Source: RFSX01 sp965230215
GTDB lineage: Bacteria; Bacteroidota; Bacteroidia; Chitinophagales; Saprospiraceae
Assembly (NCBI GenBank): GCA_965230215.1
Contig: CBDDKN010000001.1
Span: 620,001-684,000, forward strand
DNA length: 64,000 nt
Direction: 5' to 3'
Positions 18,163-28,241 of the stretch are shown here, piece by piece; the first letter of the stretch is position 1; every line of letters begins with the position of its first letter. Made by a program: the position numbers and the translations under genes. Below the pieces are notes generated by a model. The model searched no databases. It was not told the origin of the DNA and saw nothing but the letters and a program-made list of their open reading frames with translations.

Positions 18163-20367
18163 ATGAGACGAATTTCAATTTATACCAGCCTGATTACCGG
18201 CATTTTGCTATTTGGAGCCTGTAATGAAAACCCAGAAAATAATTTTAAAACAATGATGGTAGAGAGAACTGATGTAGTATCTCCTTCAGCGGAAAAACAA
18301 GCCAAACAGCTTGAAATTCATGGAGATGTAAGAACTGACGATTATTATTGGATGAAGCTTACTGATGAACAGAAGAATGCAGCAGAAAAAGATAGTCAGA
18401 CCCAAAAGGTTATTGATTACCTGGAGGCGGAAAACGATTACACTAGCAAAATGACAGCGCATCTTGATGGCTTCAAAGACAAACTCTTTGAAGAGATCAA
18501 AGGACGTATCAAACAAACGGATATGTCTGTACCCTATTTTAAGAATGGATACTATTATATATCCAGATATGAAGAAGGCAAAGAGTATCCCATTTATTCC
18601 CGAAAAAAATCTTCTTTGGACAACGAAGAAGAATTGATGTTGGATGTGAATGTCCTGGCAGAACCATATGAGTTCTACAATGCAGGTGGTCTATCGGTAT
18701 CTCCCAATAACAAAATACTTGCTTTTGGAGAGGATACGCTCAGCCGCCGTATTTACAAGGTTCGATTTCTTGATCTTGAATCTGGAAAATATCTGGAAGA
18801 TGAAATTCCTAATACCACGGGCAGCGTGACCTGGGCAAATGATAACCGCACTGTTTATTATTCAGTTAAAGATGAGGCTCTGAGATCTTATAAAATATTC
18901 AGACATAAGCTCGGCACTTCTAGTGAAGACGATGTAGAGGTATATCATGAAGCTGATGAAACATTTTCGTGCTATGTCTATAAGACCAAGTCCCAGAAAT
19001 ATATCATCATCGGTTCTTTTGCGACTGTATCTAATGAATACAGGATCCTTGATGCCAATGACCCGTCAGGTGAATTCAAATTATTTGATCCAAGGGAGAG
19101 AGATCTGGAGTATAACATTTCACACTATGGAGATCATTGGTACATAGTCACCAACAAGGATAAAGCGCAGAACTTCAAAGTAATGAAATGTGGTGAAGAT
19201 AATACAGGAAGGGACAACTGGCAGGAGTTTATCGCTCACGACCCGGAAACACTTATTTCAGGGATAGAGATTTTTAAGAATTACTTGGTTGTAAATCTTA
19301 GAGAAGATGCACTGACCAAAATTAAAGTGATGCCCTGGGAGAATCTAGATAATGCACATTACATAGATTTTGATGAAGATGTATATATGGCTTACAGCTC
19401 TACTAATCCAGAGTTTGACACAGACATTCTGAGGTTATATTATACATCCCTTACTACCCCAGGGTCTACATTTGATTATGATATGGGGACGAAGGCCATG
19501 GAGTTGAAAAAGCAACAAGAAGTTCTGGGTGATTTCGATAGTTCCAATTATGCCTCAGAAAGAATTATGGTGAAGGCCAGAGATGGAAAAGAAGTTCCTG
19601 TTAGTATTGTGTACAAGAAAGGTTATGAGAAAGATGGGAATGCACCTTTATTATTATATGCTTATGGATCATATGGTTCCAGCATGGATCCGTATTTCAG
19701 TTCTGTAAGACTTTCTTTGCTTGACAGAGGATTCGCATATGCCATAGCACATATCAGAGGAGGCCAGGAGTTGGGAAGACAATGGTATGATGATGGTAAA
19801 ATGTTGAATAAGAAAAACACATTCACGGACTTTGTCGATGTCGGACAGTATCTGGTTGATAATAAGTATACCAATCCAGACAAAATGTTCTGTATGGGTG
19901 GTAGTGCTGGTGGACTGTTGATTGGTGCCGTCGTAAATATGGCTCCACAACTATGGAAGGGCGCTATTGCTGCTGTGCCTTTTGTCGACGTTGTAACAAC
20001 GATGTTGGATGAATCAATTCCACTTACTACAGGAGAGTTTGATGAATGGGGCAATCCTAAGGATGAAGAGTATTATCACTATATCAAGTCTTATTCTCCA
20101 TATGATAATGTAAGCAAGCAAGATTATCCTGCAATGTTGGTTACCACAGGCTTTCATGACAGTCAGGTGCAATATTGGGAACCTGCGAAATGGGTGGCCA
20201 AGCTAAGGGAATACAAGACTGATAATAATGCTTTATTGCTGCATACGGATATGGGTGCAGGACATGGTGGAAAGTCCGGTAGATTTGAGCGCTTGAGGGA
20301 GACTGCATTAGAGTATGCCTTCTTACTGGATTTGGCAGGTAAAGCAGAATTGGATAACAAAGGGTAG
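18163..20367 (+). CDS. S9 family prolyl oligopeptidase (oligopeptidase B-like), lipoprotein
   Basis: 734 residues. The N-terminus has a lipoprotein-type signal ending in FGAC (Cys20). An N-terminal seven-blade beta-propeller spans ~80-460 (opening motif RTDDYYWMKLTD), followed by the alpha/beta-hydrolase catalytic domain. The catalytic triad is S581 in GGSAGG, D666 in FHDSQV and H701 in GHGGKSG. S9A enzymes cleave short peptides after proline or basic residues; the absence of an obvious acidic P1 pocket by eye leaves specificity open. It would act in the periplasm. It converges with a glycosyltransferase gene 17 bp away. Confidence 0.92.
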   Translation: MRRISIYTSLITGILLFGACNENPENNFKTMMVERTDVVSPSAEKQAKQLEIHGDVRTDDYYWMKLTDEQKNAAEKDSQTQKVIDYLEAENDYTSKMTAHLDGFKDKLFEEIKGRIKQTDMSVPYFKNGYYYISRYEEGKEYPIYSRKKSSLDNEEELMLDVNVLAEPYEFYNAGGLSVSPNNKILAFGEDTLSRRIYKVRFLDLESGKYLEDEIPNTTGSVTWANDNRTVYYSVKDEALRSYKIFRHKLGTSSEDDVEVYHEADETFSCYVYKTKSQKYIIIGSFATVSNEYRILDANDPSGEFKLFDPRERDLEYNISHYGDHWYIVTNKDKAQNFKVMKCGEDNTGRDNWQEFIAHDPETLISGIEIFKNYLVVNLREDALTKIKVMPWENLDNAHYIDFDEDVYMAYSSTNPEFDTDILRLYYTSLTTPGSTFDYDMGTKAMELKKQQEVLGDFDSSNYASERIMVKARDGKEVPVSIVYKKGYEKDGNAPLLLYAYGSYGSSMDPYFSSVRLSLLDRGFAYAIAHIRGGQELGRQWYDDGKMLNKKNTFTDFVDVGQYLVDNKYTNPDKMFCMGGSAGGLLIGAVVNMAPQLWKGAIAAVPFVDVVTTMLDESIPLTTGEFDEWGNPKDEEYYHYIKSYSPYDNVSKQDYPAMLVTTGFHDSQVQYWEPAKWVAKLREYKTDNNALLLHTDMGAGHGGKSGRFERLRETALEYAFLLDLAGKAELDNKG

Positions 20368-20384
20368 CACAGGGCAATGATGGC

Positions 20385-21482
20385 CTATTCAAAGGCCTTT
20401 GAAAAAATGTCCTCTAATCTTTGCTTTTCGATTTGCCAGTTGAATTTCTCTCTGGCGATAAGACAGTTGTTTTGTAAGTCTTGATACTTAGACTCTGACT
20501 CTAATAAGCTTACGCTATTTATCAGTGCTTCAGTACTATAATCACTACATAAGCTGCTTATTTCAAATTCATTGTTGATGGCCTCATACTCAGGGAATGC
20601 CATGTTGATTGAAGGTAGTCCCGCATGCATGTAGTCAAAGAATTTGTTAGCTAGTGAATATTTGTAGTTGTCGCTTTCAGGATCGAGTAAGTTAAGGCCT
20701 ATTGATGATTGCTTTAGTAAAGCTGATATTTGTGCCGGCTCTACATAGCCACAGAATTTGATACGTTGCTCTAAGTTTAGTTCTCTGGCCAGTTGTTTGC
20801 TGGATTCAATTTCGTCACCTGAACCTATTACAAGAAGATGATAGTCTGGTAATTCAATTAAGGTCTTAATAGCCAGCTCTACTCCCCTGCCCTTGTTGAC
20901 GACTCCCAGATAACAAAGTGTTTTATTGGCCAGTTTTGGGAGCTGCTCATTCGATGATTCTAAGAGTGGCACATTTCGAATGACTTCAAATTTACTGTTA
21001 AAATCATGTAGAAATATTTTTGCCAGAGAACTATTAACGGTATACTTATATGCTATTTTTGGAAATAGAAATTTTGATAGCGTTTTCCAGATATACTTTT
21101 TTATTTTTTTACCTTCTAGTTCTGGGAGTTCATGAAAGATCTCATGTGCATCGAAGACAATCTTTTTCCTTTTGAGTTTAGAGGTTAACCAGCAGGATCC
21201 CAGACTATCAAGATCAATGGACAGGATCAAGTCTTGTCTGCTTGTCATCAATTTTATAAAAACTCTTAGATTGAATTCCAGATAAAATAAAACACCTTTT
21301 TTAATCCATGTATTTACTGAATGGTGACTGTATGATTCATCGATAGATTCAGCAGATTTATTTCTTGATATCCAAGCGATGTCATATTTGTTCTTTAAGG
21401 ATAGAATTGTTCTTTGAATACGACGGTCATATTCATGAAAAGAAATAGAACAGATGGCTATTTTTTTCTTTGTGGGTTTCAA
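20385..21482 (-). CDS. Glycosyltransferase family 4-type
   Basis: 365 residues from a TTG start that overlaps the recQ stop by 4 bp. GT-B fold: the N-terminal half KIAICSISFHEYDRRIQRT is typical of capsule/LPS glycosyltransferases. The C-terminal half has LCYLGVVNKGRGVELAIK and LLVIGSGDE, then the donor-binding loop FDYMHAGLPSINM. It would transfer a sugar from an NDP-sugar in the cytoplasm. Acceptor and pathway are unknown, and its coupling to recQ looks incidental. Confidence 0.85.
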   Translation of the reverse strand: MKPTKKKIAICSISFHEYDRRIQRTILSLKNKYDIAWISRNKSAESIDESYSHHSVNTWIKKGVLFYLEFNLRVFIKLMTSRQDLILSIDLDSLGSCWLTSKLKRKKIVFDAHEIFHELPELEGKKIKKYIWKTLSKFLFPKIAYKYTVNSSLAKIFLHDFNSKFEVIRNVPLLESSNEQLPKLANKTLCYLGVVNKGRGVELAIKTLIELPDYHLLVIGSGDEIESSKQLARELNLEQRIKFCGYVEPAQISALLKQSSIGLNLLDPESDNYKYSLANKFFDYMHAGLPSINMAFPEYEAINNEFEISSLCSDYSTEALINSVSLLESESKYQDLQNNCLIAREKFNWQIEKQRLEDIFSKAFE

Positions 21483-23365
21483 TTTTGAAAGATGATGGTC
21501 TCGTTTTTAATCACTATTCGGCGTTCATTTTCCAGCTCTCCAAATTTACGTAAAATCTGTTCTCTGTTGGCTTGAGTATGATTTACAAGGATATCATGGA
21601 GCTGTATCGTATGTTGCTTTTCTAAATCAGCGATAAGTGAATTCATTTCAGATCTGTTTAGAATCGGAGTACAATTATCACATATGCCACAATCTTTTTC
21701 AATGGCTATAGAGAAATATTCAGCAATGAAGCGCTGCCTGCAATTTTCTGATTCAAGATAGTTGATCATGGAGCTCAATTTCTCTGTTATCCTTTCCTTG
21801 CGATGCCTATAAATAGAATCTGGCAGGTTTATATTATTCGAATGATGTCTGAAGCCAAGAAAGTTAATTGAAAATGTACGTCCACCTGTTTGATAATCTC
21901 CAAGACCTGATTTTGAAATAAATTGGATTGTCTTATTTAGAACTATTGGCTTGATTCTTAAGCGTCTGATTAAATAGCTTTCTTCAATGGGCTTATAGTC
22001 CCAACATATACCTTCATAGGATCTGAGTAATTCCGTGAGGATATCTTTGACTTCACTGCGTGCATTTTTATCCCTCAAGTAATGTCTTACCTCAGCTTCA
22101 TGAAGTCTTATTTTTGGTGGGCTATCAAACTTCTCGCTTAATTGAATATAATCAGCATCCCTGATCAATTTGAGAGATAGCAATATGGTAGATAATTTAT
22201 GGTTGTATTTTTCAGCGAAAGCTTCCAAGTCAATCTGGTGCCATTCTTCATCGGTATTGCCTACAGCTACTTCAAGGTAATGGACGATGTCATGGTATAT
22301 TTGTCTTATAATCTTGATTGGAGGAAATCGTCTTTCGACATTGGCTTTAATTTGTGTCAGGTCGAAAGCGTTCCAGAATAATATGGCTTCAGAATGTTCC
22401 CCATCCCTTCCTGCTCGCCCGGCTTCCTGCACGTAGGCCTCCAAGGATGAGGGCATGTTATAGTGAATTACTTTTCTTACATCAGCTTTATCCATGCCCA
22501 TTCCAAATGCACTTGTTGCGATGATGACTCTTAATTCATTCTTGTTCCATCTTTCGATTGTTTCCATACGCTGCCCAGCGTCAAGTCCTGCATGAAATGC
22601 TTCACAATCAATACCTCTGTGTACAAGGAAGCTCTGCAATTCATGGGTCAGATATCTTCTATCCACATATACGATTACTGATGAATCTACGGATGTCACT
22701 TGATGCAGGAGTTCCCGTTTTTTATTTTCAGTCTTGATGCACTTATAGCTCAGGTTTGTCCTTACGGGTGAATGTATGAAGCTATTATAGTTTTTAAGTT
22801 TCAGATTTTCAGCAATGTCAATCGTGACTTTTTCCGTAGCGGTAGCAGTTAATGCGAGTATCGGTGTGTCTGACGACAATGACTTGATAGATGCGATGTC
22901 ACGATATGCCGGTCTGAAGTCATGACCCCATTCAGAGATACAATGTGCTTCATCTATGACAATCAAGGAGATGTTCATCTTATGATATCTTGCTATAAAA
23001 CTTTTGGATTTCAATCTTTCAGGTGATACAAAGATGAATTGGGTATCACCGTATACCGCATTGTCTAATTGTATGTCCTGTGTCCGTTTATCTTGGCCAG
23101 AATAAATGCCAATAGCTTTTATTCCTCTCTTTTCCAGAGATGATATCTGATCTTTAATAAGGGCTATTAAAGGTGATATGACCAAACATTTTGCACCAGA
23201 AAAAATGACTGGAAGTTGGTAGCATAATGACTTGCCTGCACCTGTTGGCAGAACCGCTATGGTGTCTGTTCGTGAGAGTACCGATTCAATAACTTCCAAT
23301 TGGCCGGTTCTAAAGGAATCGTATCCCCAATATTCTTTAAGCTTTTTCTGCAGGTTCTGATGCAC
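21479..23365 (-). CDS. recQ: ATP-dependent DNA helicase, RecQ family
   Basis: 628 residues from a GTG start. Helicase motif I LPTGAGKS (39-46), motif II DEAH (138-141) with the RecQ-specific ISEWGHDFRP, motif III TATATE, motif IV region with FHAGLDAG, motif VI QEAGRAGRDGE. A Zn-binding RQC segment ends in CGICDNC, with its first Cys in CRQRF. No C-terminal HRDC domain is evident; the last ~90 residues are helical. RecQ unwinds DNA 3'-5' during recombination and fork repair. Confidence 0.93.
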   Translation of the reverse strand: MHQNLQKKLKEYWGYDSFRTGQLEVIESVLSRTDTIAVLPTGAGKSLCYQLPVIFSGAKCLVISPLIALIKDQISSLEKRGIKAIGIYSGQDKRTQDIQLDNAVYGDTQFIFVSPERLKSKSFIARYHKMNISLIVIDEAHCISEWGHDFRPAYRDIASIKSLSSDTPILALTATATEKVTIDIAENLKLKNYNSFIHSPVRTNLSYKCIKTENKKRELLHQVTSVDSSVIVYVDRRYLTHELQSFLVHRGIDCEAFHAGLDAGQRMETIERWNKNELRVIIATSAFGMGMDKADVRKVIHYNMPSSLEAYVQEAGRAGRDGEHSEAILFWNAFDLTQIKANVERRFPPIKIIRQIYHDIVHYLEVAVGNTDEEWHQIDLEAFAEKYNHKLSTILLSLKLIRDADYIQLSEKFDSPPKIRLHEAEVRHYLRDKNARSEVKDILTELLRSYEGICWDYKPIEESYLIRRLRIKPIVLNKTIQFISKSGLGDYQTGGRTFSINFLGFRHHSNNINLPDSIYRHRKERITEKLSSMINYLESENCRQRFIAEYFSIAIEKDCGICDNCTPILNRSEMNSLIADLEKQHTIQLHDILVNHTQANREQILRKFGELENERRIVIKNETIIFQN

Positions 23366-23569
23366 TTTTAAATATACTTCTACTTGGCAGTTGTAAACGC
23401 CTTTATCGAAAAAAGCTGGAAGATTGTCAAATTTAATGACAAGCGTCCCTTACTTTTTACAAATTTCGGACGAATATTTGTTTTGGGTGAGACTTTAGAA
23501 CCGAAATATTTTATGCAAAATCGCATTATATTCGCAACACTTTTGTAATAATCAATCAAAAATAGCAGT

Positions 23570-25240
23570 ATGAAATTACGTTCAACAATTTTAATTTTTG
23601 CTTGTACCATTTTTGCCTTTGGACTTTCCGCTCAGGAACCTGGATGGCACCTTGGAGAAGCTAATCCTGAAACCTCAATTGGAATTTCAGCACAAAGTAT
23701 TTACAGTACACTTCTTAAAGGAAAAACAAGTCAGCCTGTTGTAGTGGCAGTTATCGACTCGGGAGTTGATGCTGAACATGAAGATCTAGCTGATAACATG
23801 TGGATAAACACTGATGAGATTCCTGATAATGGTATCGATGATGATAACAATGGTTATGTGGATGACATCCACGGATGGAATTTTATCGGAGGATCCGACG
23901 GAAGAAATGTTGGAGCAGATACTTACGAAGTTACACGTCTTTACGCCAGTCTAAAATATAAGTATGAGGATGCTGATGTAAGCAAGCTATCCAAAAAAGA
24001 CAAAGAGGAATATGAGAAATTTCTTAAGTACAAGGAAGAGGTACAAAAAGAAAGAGACAAAGCGAGCACAAGTCTTGAAAGAATTGCAGCAACAGAGGAT
24101 AGATTACTAGGTGGACTAAATGCTATTGAAGAAGCATTGGACGGAAAGGAGTTGAGTCTTGAATCTCTTCAGGGTATAGATGCGACTGACAACGAGCTTC
24201 TTGCGATGGGAAAGAATATGTTGCTTGATTTTATTGCACGTGGCGAAGAATTGGTTCCTATTGATTCTTTACGCGCTCTTGTCAATAATGACCTGCAAGG
24301 TGCTAAGGATTATTATCAGGGCAAATTGGATTATGCTTATAATCCTGATTTCGATACAAGAGATATTGTAGGTGATAACTACAGTGATCAGAATGAAAGA
24401 TACTATGGTAATAATGATGTAGAAGGCCCTGATGCTTTTCATGGTACCCATGTAGCTGGTATCATCGGTGCGGTAAGAGATAATGAAATTGGTATGGATG
24501 GCGTTGCTGACAATGTAAAGATCATGTCTGTAAGAGCTGTGCCTGATGGTGATGAGAGGGATAAAGATGTGGCCAATGCCATTAGATATGCAGTTGACAA
24601 CGGCGCCAGCATAATCAATATGTCATTTGGAAAAGGATTTTCATGGAATGAAAAAGTTGTCGAAGAAGCTATTAAGCATGCTGCTGATAATGATGTACTA
24701 CTTGTGCATGCAGCGGGTAACAGCAGCCAGGATAACGATGTAACTGACAATTTCCCTAATGATATGTATCAGGGTAAGGGATTTCTGTTCTTCAAGGGAA
24801 AAAAGAAGAACTATAAGAACTGGTTGGAGATCGGTGCTTTGAACTATCAGGTCGGTGAGGATCTTCCGGCTCCTTTTTCAAATTATGGTTCAAGCAATGT
24901 GGATCTTTTTGCACCGGGAATGGCTATACATTCCACTATTCCAGATGATCTATATGAGCCAGCGCAGGGAACGAGTATGGCATCACCAGTAGTAGCTGGT
25001 GTAGCTGCCGTCATTCGTTCTTACTTTCCAAGCCTTACTGCAGAACAGGTTAAATATGTGTTGATGCAATCTGTGGTAAAACAAAATGTGGATGTCAAGT
25101 TGCCAGGTGATGCTGAAAGCAAAGTTCCATTCAGTTCATTGAGTGTAACTGGAGGAATCGTAAATGCAGAGAAGGCCATCAAGCTTGCCGAGAAAACAAA
25201 GGGAAAGAAGAAAGTCAAGAATAACAAGAGCAAAGCATAA
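23570..25240 (+). CDS. Subtilisin-like S8 serine protease, secreted
   Basis: 556 residues. Signal peptide MKLRSTILIFACTIFAFGLSAQ. Catalytic triad: D63 in VAVIDSGVD, H294 in FHGTHVAG and S469 in GTSMASPVVAG. The Asp-to-His distance is 231 residues, far longer than in ordinary subtilases, because of a charged, largely helical insert (~120-275). The C-terminus is Lys-rich and lacks a T9SS or lipoprotein sorting signal, so export is probably to the periplasm. It is followed by a bidirectional terminator shared with the M1 peptidase gene. Confidence 0.92.
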   Translation: MKLRSTILIFACTIFAFGLSAQEPGWHLGEANPETSIGISAQSIYSTLLKGKTSQPVVVAVIDSGVDAEHEDLADNMWINTDEIPDNGIDDDNNGYVDDIHGWNFIGGSDGRNVGADTYEVTRLYASLKYKYEDADVSKLSKKDKEEYEKFLKYKEEVQKERDKASTSLERIAATEDRLLGGLNAIEEALDGKELSLESLQGIDATDNELLAMGKNMLLDFIARGEELVPIDSLRALVNNDLQGAKDYYQGKLDYAYNPDFDTRDIVGDNYSDQNERYYGNNDVEGPDAFHGTHVAGIIGAVRDNEIGMDGVADNVKIMSVRAVPDGDERDKDVANAIRYAVDNGASIINMSFGKGFSWNEKVVEEAIKHAADNDVLLVHAAGNSSQDNDVTDNFPNDMYQGKGFLFFKGKKKNYKNWLEIGALNYQVGEDLPAPFSNYGSSNVDLFAPGMAIHSTIPDDLYEPAQGTSMASPVVAGVAAVIRSYFPSLTAEQVKYVLMQSVVKQNVDVKLPGDAESKVPFSSLSVTGGIVNAEKAIKLAEKTKGKKKVKNNKSKA

Positions 25241-25242
25241 AT

Positions 25243-25277
25243 AAAAAAGGAGGAACAAATTGTTCCTCCTTTTTTTT
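25243..25277. terminator. Bidirectional Rho-independent terminator
   Basis: AAAAAAGGAGGAACA pairs perfectly with TGTTCCTCCTTTTTT around a 3-base loop. It serves the convergent S8 protease and M1 peptidase genes, and the M1 stop codon lies in the tail. Confidence 0.9.
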
Positions 25278-27126
25278 AATTCATTTCCAAGAGGTTGTTT
25301 TCCATATCCACATCTGCTGTCCTTTTGAATGGATCAATACTTACAGATTTGATGTCAAACAAATCAACATCCAACTCAAAACTGTATTCCGGATGTGTCC
25401 ACGGCCAATCAGGTAAATTGATTCCCTTAAATGTATCATCCTTTTTGTTGGCCCTCATTATTCGAAGCGCGATATTGTAATCTCTAACTGAACCGTCCTG
25501 CAAAGTCACTCTTAAATCAACAGGAAATGGCATCTGTCCAATCCTTTTGAGATTGATAATGGTATTGCCATTCGTTGCAGTGCTGATGCTCTCAACGGCA
25601 TAATCGATCGTATGCGTAGTGTTGACCATATATTCTTTGTACCAGTCGAGTTCCATCCCGGATTCCTTTTCAAAAACCCTGATAAAATCATTAGGATTGG
25701 GATGTTTAAATTTCCATTCATTGTAATATCTCTTCAAAGCCCTGTCGAAAACATCTTTGCCGACTACATATTCCAGCATGGCTAAAAATACCGTGCCCTT
25801 GGTGTAAGAACCTACGCCATAAGCTCTATTGGTCTGGTAATGATCAGCATGTGTAGAGAGCGGCTCTTCCATTCCAGTCTGACTGAATCTGGCGTAGCCC
25901 CTTAAGGATCCTAATTGTGGATTTTCCACAGCATCACCCGGGATGAGAGCTCTTGAGCGCAAATGGTTCATGACTTCATTGGTGGCAAAAGATGTGAAAC
26001 CTTCATCCATCCAGGGATATAGACTTTCGTTGGTGCCCAATACCATCTGATACCAGCTATGCATCCATTCATGAATGCTTACACCTACGAGACTTGATAG
26101 GTTTCTTCTGCCGGTTATAAGTGTACCCATGGCATATTCCATACCGCCGTCACCGCCCTGAACAAAAGCATAAACAGGGTAAGGATATTCCCCATATCTC
26201 TTATTCATAAAAGCTTCTGATACATTCATTATTCCATGTAACATTTCCCAGTTTTCAACATTTGCGGTTCCGGGATCATAGAAATAATGCAACTCAGTAC
26301 CAGCATCCGTGTATTTAATTTCATGTATATAATCTGGGTCAGCGGCCCACATAAAGTCGTGTACATTTTCAGCCACAAATCGCCACTTGAGGTATTTGCT
26401 GCCCAGAAAAGGGCGCTTCTTCGTATTCTTATCAGAATAACCGTGACCCATTTTTTCAGCTTTTTGTAATATGCCTGAAGCCGCTACGGTATATTTCCGA
26501 TCGATTTTTATGGTAACATCAAAGTCTCCCCAGACACCATGAAACTCTCTGCCTACATATGGATTGGCATGCCAGCCCATATAATCGTACTCACATAGTT
26601 TTGGGTACCACTGAACCATAGAATAGCTGATGCCTTCAGCATTGTCTCTTCCGCTTCTACGGATCTGTAGAGGCACTTGTGCATCAAATTCCAAATCGAA
26701 TCTGCTTTTCTTTCCTGGATTAATTGGAGAAGCAAGTTCAACCTCTAGTATCGTTCCTTCAATATTATAGTTACAAGCCACACCGTCCTGGCGAAACATT
26801 GAAACATTTTGATAGCCAATCTCATCTTCACTCAAGGCGTATATGCGATCTCCGACCCTGCCATCAGGATCAGAAATAGTCCTTGAACGTACATCCATCA
26901 TGCTATTAGGTTGAAACGCATTGAAGTAGAGATGGAAGAATACCCGATCTATTGTGTCTGGAGAATTATTGGTGTATACTATAGATTGCTCTCCTTTGTA
27001 TTTGTGCTTTTTAACATCGAAATCAATATCCATTTTGTAGCTGACCTCCTGTTGCCAATATTGACTATATGAAGGCTTGGCTGCACAAAACAAAACTGCC
27101 ATGAACAATATGTGATTAAGTCTCAT
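25276..27126 (-). CDS. M1 family metallopeptidase (gluzincin aminopeptidase)
   Basis: 616 residues with signal peptide MRLNHILFMAVLFCAAKPSYSQ. The zinc site is HEWMH (H352, E353, H356) with the third ligand E375, exactly the HEXXH-X18-E spacing of M1. The substrate-binding GxMEN motif appears as GGMEYAM. N-terminal beta domain 25-230, catalytic domain 230-480, C-terminal beta part to 616. Such exported aminopeptidases trim peptides in the periplasm. It lies 18 bp downstream of the CPBP protease gene, probably one operon. Confidence 0.93.
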   Translation of the reverse strand: MRLNHILFMAVLFCAAKPSYSQYWQQEVSYKMDIDFDVKKHKYKGEQSIVYTNNSPDTIDRVFFHLYFNAFQPNSMMDVRSRTISDPDGRVGDRIYALSEDEIGYQNVSMFRQDGVACNYNIEGTILEVELASPINPGKKSRFDLEFDAQVPLQIRRSGRDNAEGISYSMVQWYPKLCEYDYMGWHANPYVGREFHGVWGDFDVTIKIDRKYTVAASGILQKAEKMGHGYSDKNTKKRPFLGSKYLKWRFVAENVHDFMWAADPDYIHEIKYTDAGTELHYFYDPGTANVENWEMLHGIMNVSEAFMNKRYGEYPYPVYAFVQGGDGGMEYAMGTLITGRRNLSSLVGVSIHEWMHSWYQMVLGTNESLYPWMDEGFTSFATNEVMNHLRSRALIPGDAVENPQLGSLRGYARFSQTGMEEPLSTHADHYQTNRAYGVGSYTKGTVFLAMLEYVVGKDVFDRALKRYYNEWKFKHPNPNDFIRVFEKESGMELDWYKEYMVNTTHTIDYAVESISTATNGNTIINLKRIGQMPFPVDLRVTLQDGSVRDYNIALRIMRANKKDDTFKGINLPDWPWTHPEYSFELDVDLFDIKSVSIDPFKRTADVDMENNLLEMN

Positions 27127-27144
27127 ACCGATTAAATTTTAAGT

Positions 27145-28113
27145 TTACACTACTGTAGTGGGTTTTTCAATTTTGCTTGCAAGTTTACCAAAGCCTACCC
27201 ACTTGTATCTGAACTTGCAAAGCGTCAAGAAAATTATGGCTATTAGAATGAATCCAATAAGCATGAATTGAGGATTGAGTTCATTTGTCTTGAATAGCGC
27301 ATCTGTCTGGATGGCTGCACCGTCATAGCCAACGAAAACTGCACCTGTGAAGTTCGTTGCGGCATGGACACCAAGTGCCAACTCAAGTCCATCATCCATG
27401 AGCGTCATGATACCAAGTACCAATCCAGCAGATATATAATAGGATTGCATGATGCCGAACCCAAATTCTTGAATCTCCGGATTCATAGAGTGTACCAGGC
27501 CAAACAATAAGGAGGTGACAACCAAGGCTGTAATTTTTGAATTTACACCCAGTTTAGACAACAAGCTGGAATTGCCAATTCCTTGCATCAAATAGCCTCT
27601 GAAAATAAATTCTTCAGTACTGGTCTGGATTGGAAGCAGCAAAACTGAAATGATAACCAAAGGAATGAAGGTGTTGATCTTGAATTGAAAGCTGTAATGG
27701 TCTGGTTGCATAAGATAAGCTACAACTTCCAAACCAAGACTTAATGCTAGCCAAAGACCGAATCCAAAAAATATCTTACCCCAGTCTACCCTGCTGTTAG
27801 GTGTCACAAGCGTTCGGAACTCTCTTTGATGCAATGGCTTGAAAATGAAATAAAATGCGGTAAAAGCACCAAGAAACATCATTAACAAGAGTGTGAAACC
27901 CATGTTGTTATTGATATTAAAAATCGAGAAGTCAGCATCGCTGGCAAATGTCTCTAATGCTTCTGATGTCAATTGACTGTCTTCCGCGATTGCTCTCCCT
28001 ATAGCTAGAAATAAAGGAATCTGGCCGATCATATAACCTGCTAGAACAACCAGAATGACGATAATATATCGCCACCAGTGATTATGGCCCTGCATTGCCT
28101 TTTGAAAAAACAT
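27145..28113 (-). CDS. CPBP family intramembrane glutamic endopeptidase
   Basis: 322 residues, about eight membrane segments. The conserved Abi/CPBP motif is TEEFIFRG (E167, E168, R172), followed by FGLVHSMNPE and HAATNFTGAVF with the second and third motif residues. These proteases (like Rce1) cleave within membranes; bacterial members process peptides or act in immunity to self-made toxins, but nothing near suggests a bacteriocin. Upstream of the M1 peptidase in the same direction. Confidence 0.9.
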   Translation of the reverse strand: MFFQKAMQGHNHWWRYIIVILVVLAGYMIGQIPLFLAIGRAIAEDSQLTSEALETFASDADFSIFNINNNMGFTLLLMMFLGAFTAFYFIFKPLHQREFRTLVTPNSRVDWGKIFFGFGLWLALSLGLEVVAYLMQPDHYSFQFKINTFIPLVIISVLLLPIQTSTEEFIFRGYLMQGIGNSSLLSKLGVNSKITALVVTSLLFGLVHSMNPEIQEFGFGIMQSYYISAGLVLGIMTLMDDGLELALGVHAATNFTGAVFVGYDGAAIQTDALFKTNELNPQFMLIGFILIAIIFLTLCKFRYKWVGFGKLASKIEKPTTVV

Positions 28114-28208
28114 AGATTTCGTTTTAAGGAGGGGCTAATTTAAGGATTGGTTAGTTTAATTCATGTATTAAGTCATATTTGTTCTATTATGATATATATT
28201 TTAATGGC

Positions 28209-28216
28209 TATCTTTG
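28209..28216 (+). promoter_or_regulatory. Possible Bacteroidota -7 promoter element
   Basis: TATCTTTG matches TAnnTTTG and ends 25 bp before the ATG of the DUF6580-like gene. A TTTG occurs 27 bp further upstream, longer than the usual spacing, so this is tentative. Confidence 0.3.
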
Positions 28217-28241
28217 TGAATCTTAGATAAAACCCGATACA

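Noticed and set aside
23380..23610. Minus-strand 76-residue ORF between recQ and the subtilase
   Set aside because: Basic, no recognisable domain, overlaps the subtilase signal-peptide region on the opposite strand and lies in the divergent promoter area.
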